From Belliella baltica DSM 15883 (GTDB taxonomy: Bacteria > Bacteroidota > Bacteroidia > Cytophagales > Cyclobacteriaceae), in NCBI RefSeq assembly GCF_000265405.1, contig NC_018010.1, forward strand, positions 1,612,001 to 1,676,000: a stretch of 64,000 nucleotides of DNA, read 5' to 3'. The position numbers and the translations under genes were made by a program. Shown here in pieces: positions 8,931-18,369 of the stretch. Each line of letters opens with the position of its first letter. Position 1 is the first letter of the stretch. The notes under the pieces were generated by a model, which searched no databases, was not told the DNA's origin, and saw only the letters and a program-made list of their open reading frames with translations.

Positions 8931-9557
8931 TTAGAATAAGATTCCTTTATTGTTTTTGGCCCAAATAAGTAAAGAGTTATGCTTTTTGTCTAACTTTAAC
9001 TTGTTGATAATGTTGCTTCTATGTTTTTCTACAGTCCTCTCTGCAATAAATAATTTATCTGCTATTTCCTTCGAAGTAACACCGTCTGCAATAAGCCTAA
9101 GAATTTTAATTTCTGATGGAGTGAGTTTGTCAGAAGTGCTGGTAGGGCTCAGGTTTTTGTCTTTTGGAAAAATCAAATTACTAAAATAATCTTCTCCTTC
9201 ACTTACCTTTTGAATACAATTAATCAAGTCTTCGGTAGCAAAATTCTTCAATAAATATCCTGAAATATTCAAGTTTTTAGCTTGCTGAATAATATATTTT
9301 TCTCTATGAAGTGTTAATAAAATGATACGAGTTTTGAGCCCTCTTTTTAGGCATTCTTTTGCTACTTCCATACCTGTCATTTTGGGCATTTCTAAATCTA
9401 GGATTGCGATAGGAGGATTGAATTTCTCAATCATTTGTAAAGCAATGACGCCATCTGAGGCTGCTCCTAAGATTTCATAATTATTCTCTTCCAAAAAGTC
9501 TTTGAGGCCTTTCAAAAGGAGAGGATGATCATCTGCAATAATGAGTTTTACTGACAT
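8931..9557 (-). CDS. NarL/LuxR-family response regulator
   Basis: A 208-residue two-component response regulator. The N-terminal receiver domain (about 3-120) has the acidic pair D9-D10, the phospho-acceptor D54 in ILDLEMPKM, and the lysine in LLKNF. A C-terminal LuxR-type helix-turn-helix follows (about 142-205: LTPSEIKILRLIADGVTSKE, then VEKHRSNIINKL). The start MSVKLIIADD is chosen over an ATG 54 bases upstream, which lies inside the kinase gene and would add a non-conserved extension. Only one base separates it from the histidine kinase stop, so the pair is one operon and almost certainly one signalling pair. Confidence 0.93.
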   Translation of the reverse strand: MSVKLIIADDHPLLLKGLKDFLEENNYEILGAASDGVIALQMIEKFNPPIAILDLEMPKMTGMEVAKECLKRGLKTRIILLTLHREKYIIQQAKNLNISGYLLKNFATEDLINCIQKVSEGEDYFSNLIFPKDKNLSPTSTSDKLTPSEIKILRLIADGVTSKEIADKLFIAERTVEKHRSNIINKLKLDKKHNSLLIWAKNNKGILF

Positions 9558-9558
9558 T

Positions 9559-11610
9559 TTATGGATAAAATAAAAATGAAAAACTCGTTCCTTTAGCTTT
9601 TTCAGAATCAACTTTCATTATTCCTCCAAGTGTAGCTGTTCTTTCTTTGAGGGTTTTCAAACCCAAACTTTGGAAGTCTTGAAATTTCTTAGAAAAATCA
9701 AATCCAATTCCATTATCTGCAATGGAAAGGTGTACCATTTTTTCATCTCGAATTATAGTTACCCTAACCGCTGAAGCTTTCGCATGTTTCAAAATATTAT
9801 TAAATGTTTCCTGAACAATTCTGTAAATATGAAGCTGTTGATCAGCATCAAACAAATCATCTACTTCATCTAGCTCCGATGAAACAAAAATATCTGTTTC
9901 CTCGTCAATCTGATCTAATACATTACGAATGGCATTTGTCAATCCTAATTCTTCTAGTTGAAATGGATGAAGTGATCTTGAAATCCCTCGAAGTTCTTCT
10001 ATTGCTAGATTGAGTAGGTTCGTTGCAGACTCATCTTTGTCCATTGCCACTTTGTTTTTGATAAGGAGGAGACTTTGTCCAAGGCCATCATGTAGATCCT
10101 TAGAAATTCTTTTTCGCTCAGTTTCTTGACTGAGCAAGAGGTCTCTAGAAAAATTTTCTTGAAGGATTTTTGCTTTCTGTGCGGCCTTTAAGTTTTTCAG
10201 TAAAAACCATAAGATAAGTCCAGCAATTATAGATAAGCTAATAGTGACAATTGTAATAATTTTTGTTCTTGTGGAGGTTGTAATTTGTTCTATTTCTCGA
10301 GTTTTATTGAGAATTTCACGTTCTTTTTTTTCTGTTTCGTATAGTGTCTGATAATATGCAAAGCTATTTGCTTGATTACTTTGAAAAAGGGAATCTTTAA
10401 ATGATTTATATTTTTCTAATGCTTCAAATGCCGTTTTGAAGTCTCCAACATTTTTTGAAATTCGAGACTCAATCAAATAAGCATCTATAATTTGATCCAT
10501 ATTTGCAGCTTCCAAGGCATCTTCTCTATATTGTTGAATCAAGTTTTTTGCTTCACTTAAGTTTCCTCTACTTTCTTCAATCAGTGTTTTTGATTTGAGG
10601 AATGGGAGTTTGATAAAAGAATTCCCATCGAGTTCGTCTTCAATGATTTGTTTTGCCTCTTGATATAGTTTTTCTTGATTTTCATAATCTTGGATTTCTG
10701 AATAATGATTTGAAAGTGAAAGACAGACTATTGCTCTTACCTCTGAATCTGCAATTGAATCTTTTCCGATTTTTTGATAGACCCGGTTTAGAAAATCAAA
10801 TCTTTCATCATTTCTATCTTGCTTATCATAATCTCTGGATTGGTTGTAAAGTATGATGCTCCAATCATAAATATTTCCTTGATCAAGGTAATTTTCTGCA
10901 AGTTGTTTTCTTATTTTTTCTGCCTCTGAATAGATGCCATACTTGCTAAAAAGTACTGCCATACCATTGTTAACATAGTTGACATAATCTTGATCCTCAA
11001 GATTCTCGTAATAGGTTCTAGCCAACTGATAATCATTCATGGCGCTAATCAACTCTCCTCTATAATCCTTTGCCTGTGCTCTGAAAAATAAGGCATCTGC
11101 CACAAAAATGGAGTCCTTTTCTGAGAAATAATTCATTGCGAGGGTGTAAGCTTCAATTGCTTCAGAAAAGTCCGTTTGGTTGTAATGGGCAGCAGCTAGT
11201 TTTAAATAAATATTCCCTTGGGTTCTACTTTGATCAATCTGAGGTACAAACTTTGATGCATGAAGCATCAGTTCTAATGCTTTCTCTTCTGTGTTTGATT
11301 CACTATTCAAAATTTCAAAAAGCTGTACTGACCAAATACCTAATTCTCTAAAATTCCCTGTTTTTTCAGCTAGCTTAATTCCTTGTTCATAAAAAAATAT
11401 AACATCTTCCTGTTTGTTGTCTTGAGTTAATCCATCAATGATTGCCTTTAATTTTTCGAATTTATCATTCTCAGATGATTCAGAGACTAAATAATTTTTT
11501 ATCGAGTCCTTTAAAGAAATTTGAAAGGCTGATAATTCAAGACTAAATATGAAAAAAATACACAATATTAATGGTAAAAATATAGATTGAATTCTTTTTG
11601 TTAGATGCAT
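9559..11610 (-). CDS. TPR-containing sensor histidine kinase (HisKA_3 type)
   Basis: A 683-residue membrane kinase. It has an N-terminal signal/anchor (about 8-28), a periplasmic array of TPR-like helices (about 40-400), a coiled stretch, one transmembrane segment (about 448-470: ITIVTISLSIIAGLILWFLL), and a dimerisation/phospho-acceptor domain with H507 in ISKDLHDGLGQS. The C-terminal HATPase domain (about 590-683) has ADNGIGFDF and GLKTLKERTATLGG. This is the common Bacteroidota pairing of a periplasmic TPR sensor with a NarL-type regulator; the signal is unknown. A minus-strand promoter lies at 11651-11680. Confidence 0.92.
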   Translation of the reverse strand: MHLTKRIQSIFLPLILCIFFIFSLELSAFQISLKDSIKNYLVSESSENDKFEKLKAIIDGLTQDNKQEDVIFFYEQGIKLAEKTGNFRELGIWSVQLFEILNSESNTEEKALELMLHASKFVPQIDQSRTQGNIYLKLAAAHYNQTDFSEAIEAYTLAMNYFSEKDSIFVADALFFRAQAKDYRGELISAMNDYQLARTYYENLEDQDYVNYVNNGMAVLFSKYGIYSEAEKIRKQLAENYLDQGNIYDWSIILYNQSRDYDKQDRNDERFDFLNRVYQKIGKDSIADSEVRAIVCLSLSNHYSEIQDYENQEKLYQEAKQIIEDELDGNSFIKLPFLKSKTLIEESRGNLSEAKNLIQQYREDALEAANMDQIIDAYLIESRISKNVGDFKTAFEALEKYKSFKDSLFQSNQANSFAYYQTLYETEKKEREILNKTREIEQITTSTRTKIITIVTISLSIIAGLILWFLLKNLKAAQKAKILQENFSRDLLLSQETERKRISKDLHDGLGQSLLLIKNKVAMDKDESATNLLNLAIEELRGISRSLHPFQLEELGLTNAIRNVLDQIDEETDIFVSSELDEVDDLFDADQQLHIYRIVQETFNNILKHAKASAVRVTIIRDEKMVHLSIADNGIGFDFSKKFQDFQSLGLKTLKERTATLGGIMKVDSEKAKGTSFSFLFYP

Positions 11611-11650
11611 GTAAACTAAAACTCTTTAAAAGATTAATTATCTAGAATAT

Positions 11651-11680
11651 CAAAAATAGCTGAATATTAACTTTTAACAA
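11651..11680 (-). promoter_or_regulatory. Promoter of the histidine kinase/response regulator operon
   Basis: Minus-strand TATTTTTG (11651-11658 complement) and TTG (11678-11680 complement) are 19 bases apart, matching the Bacteroidota promoter pattern. The kinase ATG follows 41 bases downstream. Confidence 0.6.
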
Positions 11681-11713
11681 CTCCCCTTACATAAAAATAT
11701 TTCAGGACAACAG

Positions 11714-11745
11714 CATATATGACCATATATGTATATACATGTATT
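11714..11745. promoter_or_regulatory. Cluster of palindromes in the divergent intergenic region
   Basis: The 366-base gap between the kinase operon and the outer-membrane barrel gene contains CATATATG twice (11714-11721 and 11724-11731), directly followed by the palindrome ATACATGTAT (11735-11744). The cluster lies upstream of the kinase promoter and could be an activator site for either gene. The rest of the gap is AT-rich with no other clear feature. Confidence 0.4.
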
Positions 11746-11976
11746 TTGTGAACAATGTAATTTCTATGCCGTTTAATAATGTGTATAGATAAAGTAAAAA
11801 TTTATTTTATACTATACATCATGTCTAGGGAATCCCATCAAAAGTAGCATTTTCAGAGTCCTTTTGATTTCTAATATTTCTATTTCCCTTTCAACTTCCA
11901 GAATACTCTATTATCAATCAGATTTGAGTGACACATATCCTTGTGTGCGTTCAAAATAATCTATAAATACAAAAAC

Positions 11977-14409
11977 ATGAAGACCATTTTACCGCATTTA
12001 TTGCTGTCACTTTTATTGCTATCAACTCTTCCTTTGACAGCACAAGAAATATCTATTCGTGGGAAAGTTATCGAAGCTGAAACATCCAATCCACTAGAAT
12101 TCGCAAATATTGCCTTGCTTGCAGAAAGTGACTCTGCTTTAGTTACGGGTGTTGTGAGTGAATTGGATGGTACATTTTCATTTACTACTACAGCGGGAGA
12201 TTACATTTTAAGAGTTGGGTTTATTGGTTATGAAAGCCGGTTCAAAAACATTTCACTTGGAGATAAAACAGAAGAGAATGTGGGTAATGTTAGGTTAAGA
12301 AAAGATGCTCAAAGTCTTGATGAAGTAGTAGTAGAAGGTGTGACATCCATGTTTGAAAGTGATATTGATAAACGTCGCTATAATGTGGAAAATAGTATTG
12401 TCGCAGAAGGGGCAACAGCATCTGAGTTACTTAGTACACTTCCCTCAATTCAAATGGATGATGAAGGAAGTATTTCAATGCGAGGTAGTGGTAACATACT
12501 TATTTATATCAATGGACGCCCTTCCAACCTTTCAGGGGATGATGCAGAAAGTGTATTGGCTCAATTTCCAGCAAATAGTATAAAGACTGTTGAACTAATT
12601 ACAAACCCATCATCTAGATATGATGCAGCGGGAGTAGGCGGAATAATCGATATTATTCTAAAAAAGAACGAAAAAACAGGTCTAAATGGGCAAGTTAATG
12701 CTTCAATTGGTACGCGAGATAAATATAACGCTGGTCTCAACATGAATTATGGAACTGAAAAGGCAAACTATTATATGTCCTATAATTTTCAAGATAGAAG
12801 GAGATTCAGAGAAAGTGAATCTTTTAGAGAATCAAATTTAACGGGAGTTTCCCCAATCCTAGATCAAGATTCTTACCAGCTAAATAGAGACATTAATCAT
12901 TTGATAAGGGGTGGAATCGATTGGAGATTGACAGAAAATCAAACTTTTGGGGTGTATGCTCAAGGTAATTTTAGAGATCGAAGTGGTTCTGAATTGTTAA
13001 ACCAAAGGAATATCAATTCAAGCCAAGAATTGGATAGCTTATTTGTTCGAGATATTGATGAAACGAGAGTTTCTACAAATTTTGAATCAGGGATAAATTA
13101 TTCTATTGAGCTTGACACATTAGGACAAAGACTTTTTACATCAGCTTCATTCTCTAGAGATGAGCGGTCACAGGAAGAAATATATAATCAGACATTTTTC
13201 AATCAAAATAGCCAAGAAGTTCCTTCTAATAGAATTTTACAATTAAATGATCGCCCACAGACTAGTAATTTATATGTATTTCAATTAGACTACGAAAAGC
13301 CTTTTTTAAATGGAGGAAGTTTAGAGACTGGTCTAAAAGGTACATTTGGAAAGTGGAACAGGTCACAGAATTTTTCTGAAGGAAATGAGGAGAATGATTT
13401 TAATCCTGTATTGAATGATTTCTTCAGCGATGGGTTCAATTTCAAAGAGGATGTCTATGCATCATACTTAAGTTACAGAAATAAAATTGGAAAGTTAGGC
13501 TATCAAGGTGGTTTAAGGGCAGAATATACAGAGACGATTTCACGACTTGAAAGCACGCAAGAGCCTTTTGTAAATAATTATTTTAATCTTTTTCCGAGTG
13601 CATACTTGAGTTATGAAATTAAGCCCGAAGAAGAGTTTACGGCTAATTTTAGTAGAAGAATTTCAAGACCAAATATTTGGGCTCTAGCTCCGATTTATAG
13701 AGTTGGAGATTTATATAATCTGAGTATCGGAAATCAAAGACTTCAACCAGAATTCACGAATAGTTATGAAGTGGGATACATGAAAGGCTGGGAAAATTAC
13801 CTTTTAAATGCAACAGTCTATCATCGATATTCTACAGATGTTGAGACAAGAGTGATTCGCTTAAATGAAGATAATGTGGCAGTCCAAATGAGAGAAAATG
13901 CAAATAGTAGAGCCAGTACAGGTTTTGAGTTGATCAATCAAATTCAGGTTACACAGTGGTTTGATGCGACATTATCAGGTAACTTTTTCTATTCAGAAAT
14001 TCAAGGTGACAACATTGAGTCAGGTTTCAATAATTCAAATTTCTCTTGGACACTGAATTTACTTGCTAATATGGCTATCCCAAAATTTGCTACACTGCAA
14101 ATTCAGGGAGATTATCGAGGGCCTATTGTTTTGCCACAAGGCGAAATAGAACCTCTTTGGGGAGTAAATTTAGGTTTAAGAAAAGATATTTTAGATAACA
14201 AAGCTACCATTAGCTTAAATGTCAGTGATATTTTCAACACTAGAATCTTCAAAATCAGAATAGAAGATCAGCGTTTTACTCAGGATAGGCTATTTAATAG
14301 AGAAACTAGGATAGGAACCTTGTCATTTACCTACCGATTTGAGGGATTTAAAGAGAAGCGAAGTGGAGAGGAAAGAGAAAGAGACGGTTTTGAAGACGAT
14401 GATTTTTAA
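11977..14409 (+). CDS. TonB-dependent receptor-like outer-membrane beta-barrel protein
   Basis: An 810-residue outer-membrane protein. Residues 1-22 form a signal peptide (ending LPLTAQE). Residues 23-115 form a CarboxypepD-regulatory-like domain (ISIRGKVIEAETSNPLEFAN). A plug-like domain at about 120-225 contains MRGSGNILIYINGRPSNLSG and YDAAGVGGIIDIILKK. The rest is a beta-barrel of the outer membrane beta-barrel family type, ending in an aromatic strand (TLSFTYRFEGF) plus a charged tail. Such proteins are usually linked to import or surface assembly; no substrate can be inferred. The ATG at 11977 is chosen over a TTG 36 bases upstream because it begins the signal peptide. The gene ends in a strong terminator. 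Confidence 0.9.
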   Translation: MKTILPHLLLSLLLLSTLPLTAQEISIRGKVIEAETSNPLEFANIALLAESDSALVTGVVSELDGTFSFTTTAGDYILRVGFIGYESRFKNISLGDKTEENVGNVRLRKDAQSLDEVVVEGVTSMFESDIDKRRYNVENSIVAEGATASELLSTLPSIQMDDEGSISMRGSGNILIYINGRPSNLSGDDAESVLAQFPANSIKTVELITNPSSRYDAAGVGGIIDIILKKNEKTGLNGQVNASIGTRDKYNAGLNMNYGTEKANYYMSYNFQDRRRFRESESFRESNLTGVSPILDQDSYQLNRDINHLIRGGIDWRLTENQTFGVYAQGNFRDRSGSELLNQRNINSSQELDSLFVRDIDETRVSTNFESGINYSIELDTLGQRLFTSASFSRDERSQEEIYNQTFFNQNSQEVPSNRILQLNDRPQTSNLYVFQLDYEKPFLNGGSLETGLKGTFGKWNRSQNFSEGNEENDFNPVLNDFFSDGFNFKEDVYASYLSYRNKIGKLGYQGGLRAEYTETISRLESTQEPFVNNYFNLFPSAYLSYEIKPEEEFTANFSRRISRPNIWALAPIYRVGDLYNLSIGNQRLQPEFTNSYEVGYMKGWENYLLNATVYHRYSTDVETRVIRLNEDNVAVQMRENANSRASTGFELINQIQVTQWFDATLSGNFFYSEIQGDNIESGFNNSNFSWTLNLLANMAIPKFATLQIQGDYRGPIVLPQGEIEPLWGVNLGLRKDILDNKATISLNVSDIFNTRIFKIRIEDQRFTQDRLFNRETRIGTLSFTYRFEGFKEKRSGEERERDGFEDDDF

Positions 14410-14417
14410 TCATTCTC

Positions 14418-14455
14418 AAAAAATCCAAAAGGCTTAGCTTTTTGGATTTTTTATT
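14418..14455 (+). terminator. Rho-independent terminator after the barrel gene
   Basis: The stem AAATCCAAAAgGC / GCtTTTTGGATTT is followed by a T-rich tract, starting about ten bases after the stop codon. Confidence 0.8.
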
Positions 14456-14496
14456 TTTAGAGAGGATAAGTCTTTAGAAGTCTCTTTCTTTGCAAG

Positions 14497-14970
14497 ATGA
14501 TTTCGATTTATACAGATGGTGCAGCAAAAGGTAATCCAGGTCCAGGTGGATTTGGAACAGTATTGCTCTACAATCAACATAGAAAAGAGCTTTCAGAAGG
14601 CTTTAGACTTACTACTAACAACAGAATGGAACTTTTGGCAGTGATCAGAGGGCTTCAGGAGCTGAAAGTCCAAGGAATCCCAGTTTCTATTTATTCTGAC
14701 AGTAAATATGTCGTTGATTCTGTTGAAAAAGGTTGGATTTGGTCCTGGCAGAAAAAGGGTTTCAAAGACAAGAAAAATGTTGATTTGTGGAAAAAATACA
14801 TTCCTCTTCATATGAAATTTAAACCGAAGTTTATTTGGGTAAAAGGACACGCTGGGAATCCATTGAATGAACGATGTGATCAGCTTGCTGTAGCTGCCGC
14901 AGAAGGGAAAAACCTGAAAGCAGATATTGGATACGAGTCGGAGAATAAAAGTCCGTCTGGTTTGTTTTGA
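14497..14970 (+). CDS. rnhA: Ribonuclease HI
   Basis: A 157-residue enzyme that cuts the RNA strand of RNA:DNA hybrids. All catalytic elements are visible: the first aspartate in IYTDGAAKGNPGPGG, the glutamate in NNRMELLAVIRGL, the second aspartate in IYSDSKYVVDS, and the C-terminal WVKGHAGNPLNERCDQLA with the active-site loop histidine and final aspartate. The length is close to the usual 155 residues. trmN6 follows after 16 bases, so they are probably co-transcribed. Confidence 0.97.
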   Translation: MISIYTDGAAKGNPGPGGFGTVLLYNQHRKELSEGFRLTTNNRMELLAVIRGLQELKVQGIPVSIYSDSKYVVDSVEKGWIWSWQKKGFKDKKNVDLWKKYIPLHMKFKPKFIWVKGHAGNPLNERCDQLAVAAAEGKNLKADIGYESENKSPSGLF

Positions 14971-14986
14971 TTTTCAATAAAAACTT

Positions 14987-15700
14987 ATGTCAAATACTTT
15001 TTTTAAGTTTAAGCAATTCATTGTAAATCAAGATCGATGCGGGATGAAAGTCAGTACTGATGCAGTCGTTTTAGGTGCTTTGGCTGGCAAAAAATCACCT
15101 CTTTCAATCTTGGATGTAGGAGTTGGTACAGGTGTGATTTCTTTGATGCTTGCACAGAGATTTGACAATGCTACTGTGTTTGGTGTGGAGATTGAAGATA
15201 GTGCTTTTGGTCAAGCTTTAGAAAATATTCAAGCGTCAAAATTTGCGAAAAGAGTTAGCGTAAAACACCAAGACTTTCAAACTTATTCAGACAAATCAGA
15301 CCAGCAATTTGATATGATCGTGAGTAACCCTCCATACTTTCCAGATCATATCAAAACTAATGATGCTCAAAGAAATAAAGCGCTTCACAATGATTCATTA
15401 AGTTTTGAGGATCTTGTGGCAGGAGTGATTAAATGCCTAGATGAATCAGGAGAATTTTGGGTTATACTTCCTCCTCGGCAAATGCAGGATTTGGAAGAAA
15501 TTTGCAAAATACATCAGCTGCTTCCATTTCATAAAGTAAACCTAAAAGACAAGCAGGAAACAAAAGTAATTCGTGTGATTCAAGGTTTTTCATACGGGAG
15601 CGAATTCACTTTAGAAAATGAATTATTTATCAAAAACCCTGATGGTTCTTTTGCCAAAGCTTATCAAAAACTTTTGAAAGACTTCTTGTTGATTTTCTAA
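14987..15700 (+). CDS. trmN6: tRNA1(Val) (adenine(37)-N6)-methyltransferase
   Basis: A 237-residue class I SAM-dependent methyltransferase. It has the N-terminal FKFKQFIVNQDRCGMKVSTD motif typical of YfiC/TrmN6, the SAM-binding LDVGVGTGVISLMLAQR (about 42-58), the acidic loop VEIEDSAFGQA, and the catalytic NPPYF motif (about 117-121) that marks N6-adenine methylation. The family modifies A37 of tRNA-Val. The gene overlaps the convergent saccharopine dehydrogenase gene by four bases, so no terminator lies between them. Confidence 0.9.
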   Translation: MSNTFFKFKQFIVNQDRCGMKVSTDAVVLGALAGKKSPLSILDVGVGTGVISLMLAQRFDNATVFGVEIEDSAFGQALENIQASKFAKRVSVKHQDFQTYSDKSDQQFDMIVSNPPYFPDHIKTNDAQRNKALHNDSLSFEDLVAGVIKCLDESGEFWVILPPRQMQDLEEICKIHQLLPFHKVNLKDKQETKVIRVIQGFSYGSEFTLENELFIKNPDGSFAKAYQKLLKDFLLIF

Positions 15701-17028
15701 TTAAAACTCACTTTTTCAAGAAATCCAATATTTTCTTTTTCTAGCATTTTCAGAATTGGTTCATAAATTTCAGGGATGATTGGCGTATGAAGACCTCTTA
15801 CTTTTATTTTCCCATCAAGAAAAAGGTCGACAGCCATCGCAAGTGGCAATCCAACAGTTTTGGCCATAGCAGTATAAGTTTGGTTTGTGCCCTTACAGAC
15901 TAGACTTGAAGTGAGTTTTTTTGTTCCGCGAGGAGTTTCTATCTCAAATAAATGCTGCATGACTATCATGTCTTTGTCTCCTGATTCCAAGCTCCATTTG
16001 TCTTCTAAAATCACCTGTAAAATAGCCGCAGGACTTCCTTTTCTAAGTGGAAGTTCTATTTCTTCGAAGAGTCCAAGCCAAGCTATTTTTTCTAAAATCT
16101 CTTCTGTCACCCAAGGGAGTAGCTCTTTAATTTTGTTTTCGACAGATTGGATTTCATCATAGGGCAAAAATGAATTGATAAACATTTTGTAAGTAAATCC
16201 ATCGGGAAGATCCATTGTGAAGCTGTCATCAGTCATTCCTAATTGAACAAATACATCCCAACTTTGACAAAATCCTGCCCTACGGAGCGTTCCTCTTAAA
16301 AGTGTTGGGATCTCATCAAGTCCATAAATTTGTCTATAACTTAGAGAGTCCCTATTTGGATAGCCATCAAAATCACCGACATCTTCAAAACTTATCGTCT
16401 CAAGTCTCCTAAAAAGCATGTGATAAGGAATGTATTTGTACTTTCCATTTCTTATAAATCTGGAAACACCTTGACCTGCCAAAACCACATTTCTCGCATT
16501 CCAGGTGAATTTATATTTCCACGGATTGTTCTCACTTTCAGGGGTCAAAACTCCACCCGTATAGGACTTGAAGCTTTTAATTTTATTTCCCTTTGCTTTT
16601 TCTTGGTCGATAATTTTCATCGCTGACATGTGGTCTATACCAGGGTCTAAACCACATTCATTCAAAAAGAGCAAACCCTTTTCTTCAACATCTAGCTTCA
16701 TGCTTCTGATTTCTTCAGACTCATATGAGGCTGTAAACAAATGTTTGTGAAGTTCAAGACAATCTTTAGCGATCAATGGATGCAAGAAGGCAGGCAGCAT
16801 AGAAATTACTACATCCGATAATTTTATGATTTCTTGTCGATTTTTGTCGTCTTTTAGATTAATTGCTTTTGCAGTTACGAAAGTACTTTGTCCGCTTTTT
16901 TGGGCAGCTATTTTTTCACTGATATCAGCTAATATGATTTGTCTATTTTTTGCTTCTGCCGTTCCAATTAAGTAATCTATCAAATAAGTTGAGGATTTTC
17001 CAGTTCCTAAAATTAAAATGGTGTGCAT
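15697..17028 (-). CDS. Saccharopine dehydrogenase-like protein
   Basis: A 443-residue NAD(P)-dependent enzyme of the saccharopine dehydrogenase family. The N-terminal Rossmann domain begins TILILGTGKSSTYLIDYL. The central part carries NECGLDPGIDHMSAMKIID and the KSYTGGVLTPESENNPWKYK substrate loop characteristic of saccharopine reductase. In lysine degradation such enzymes interconvert saccharopine with aminoadipate semialdehyde plus glutamate. No other lysine genes are adjacent, so the physiological direction is uncertain. The 3' end overlaps trmN6 by four bases in the convergent orientation. Confidence 0.88.
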   Translation of the reverse strand: MHTILILGTGKSSTYLIDYLIGTAEAKNRQIILADISEKIAAQKSGQSTFVTAKAINLKDDKNRQEIIKLSDVVISMLPAFLHPLIAKDCLELHKHLFTASYESEEIRSMKLDVEEKGLLFLNECGLDPGIDHMSAMKIIDQEKAKGNKIKSFKSYTGGVLTPESENNPWKYKFTWNARNVVLAGQGVSRFIRNGKYKYIPYHMLFRRLETISFEDVGDFDGYPNRDSLSYRQIYGLDEIPTLLRGTLRRAGFCQSWDVFVQLGMTDDSFTMDLPDGFTYKMFINSFLPYDEIQSVENKIKELLPWVTEEILEKIAWLGLFEEIELPLRKGSPAAILQVILEDKWSLESGDKDMIVMQHLFEIETPRGTKKLTSSLVCKGTNQTYTAMAKTVGLPLAMAVDLFLDGKIKVRGLHTPIIPEIYEPILKMLEKENIGFLEKVSFN

Positions 17029-17166
17029 AGTAAAAGATATTTGAGAGTAATGGTATTCGAAGATGTGAAAAATGAATGATTGTAAAAAATCGAGATCAAT
17101 AAAAACATCATTATTAACAAAAACCGATTTTTTTTTGTTAATTCAATCCCTTTTTTAAATTAAAAC

Positions 17167-17649
17167 ATGGTGAAAAAAATAGAAATAAACGTGTCTTTGG
17201 AGATTTTCCCGAAAGAGGAGTGGTTGGAAGTGGATGCAAAATTGATAGAAAAAGCTAAATCAATCCTCGAACATGCCCACGCGCCCTATTCCAACTTTTT
17301 GGTTGGAGCTGCATTGCTTTTGGAAAATGGACAGGTTTTCACTGCCAATAATCAAGAAAACGTCTCTTTTCCTGTTGGTGTATGTGCGGAACGAGCAGTC
17401 TTAAGCTATGCCATGGCAAATTCTCCGGGAGTCAGGCCATTGAAAATTGCAATTGTAGCAAAGAGAAGGGTTGAAAAGAAGTTTGCTACAGTAACTCCTT
17501 GTGGGCTTTGCCGGCAGACGATCAATGAATATGAGATCAAATTCGAAAGCCCAATAGAGATTTTGATGCTAAATCCTCAGGAAGAAATTCTCAAAGCTTC
17601 AGGGATTGAACAATTGCTGCCATTTAGATTTAATGATTTGAATAGTTGA
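17167..17649 (+). CDS. cdd: Cytidine deaminase
   Basis: A 160-residue zinc enzyme converting cytidine to uridine in pyrimidine salvage. The zinc and catalytic motifs are intact: CAERAVLSYAMA (zinc cysteine plus the proton-shuttling glutamate) and PCGLCRQTINE (the other two zinc cysteines). The substrate motif ENVSFPVGVCAER is also present. This is the short, homotetrameric class with an N-terminal extension of about 25 residues. Its TGA stop overlaps the ATG of the next gene (TGATG frame overlap), so the two are translationally coupled. Confidence 0.96.
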   Translation: MVKKIEINVSLEIFPKEEWLEVDAKLIEKAKSILEHAHAPYSNFLVGAALLLENGQVFTANNQENVSFPVGVCAERAVLSYAMANSPGVRPLKIAIVAKRRVEKKFATVTPCGLCRQTINEYEIKFESPIEILMLNPQEEILKASGIEQLLPFRFNDLNS

Positions 17650-18287
17650 TGAAATTTGAAATTGCTTACAAGCACACTGCACAATATCACCTTTCTCAGG
17701 TTCCAACGGGAAAAGAAAAAGAGGTTTGGATTTTATTCCATGGTTATGGGCAATTGGCAGAGTATTTTTTGAGAAAGTTTAAGACACTTTTTTCAGAAAA
17801 TCGTCTTTTTGTTGTTCCTGAGGCTACGAATTATGGATATCTCCAAGGATTCCAAGGAAGAGTTGGTGCAAACTGGATGACCAAGCATGAAAGAGAGTTG
17901 GCTATTGACAATAATCATCAATATTTGAATAAACTCCTTGATCATATCTTGGAAGAATATGATGAAATTCCGAAGATCAATGTGCTAGGCTTTTCTCAAG
18001 GTGCAGCAACAGCAAGTAGGTGGCTTGGACAGGTTGATTTTTCTATAGGAAAACTGATTCTCTGGGGTGGAGGGTTTGCGCATGATTTGAATATCGGAAA
18101 AATAGGAGATCATCTTAAAAAAACTTCAGTCACACTAGTCTTGGGTGATGAAGATGAATTTATCACAAAGGAATCTATTCAAAAACAAGATGAGCTAATT
18201 TCAGTTTTAGATATTCAAGTAGATAAATATGAATATCCTGGAGGTCATGAACTTCATCTACCGACTTTAGAAAAACTAATTGAATAA
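17649..18287 (+). CDS. Alpha/beta-hydrolase (phospholipase/carboxylesterase-like)
   Basis: A 212-residue cytoplasmic hydrolase. It has LFHGYGQLAEYF near the start (oxyanion region), the nucleophile elbow NVLGFSQGAATASRW with serine in GFSQG at about residue 118, an aspartate in LVLGDEDEF, and a final histidine in YPGGHELH. It is closest in style to the Abhydrolase_2 family of small esterases. The substrate is unknown. The start ATG overlaps the cdd stop codon, so it is co-translated with cdd, although no metabolic link is evident. Confidence 0.82.
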   Translation: MKFEIAYKHTAQYHLSQVPTGKEKEVWILFHGYGQLAEYFLRKFKTLFSENRLFVVPEATNYGYLQGFQGRVGANWMTKHERELAIDNNHQYLNKLLDHILEEYDEIPKINVLGFSQGAATASRWLGQVDFSIGKLILWGGGFAHDLNIGKIGDHLKKTSVTLVLGDEDEFITKESIQKQDELISVLDIQVDKYEYPGGHELHLPTLEKLIE

Positions 18288-18369
18288 AATTTAATCGTTT
18301 CATGACCTTAAAAAGTTTGATTTTAAACAACAGTTACTTAATTTTCTAAAAATTTACATACACTCTGTA

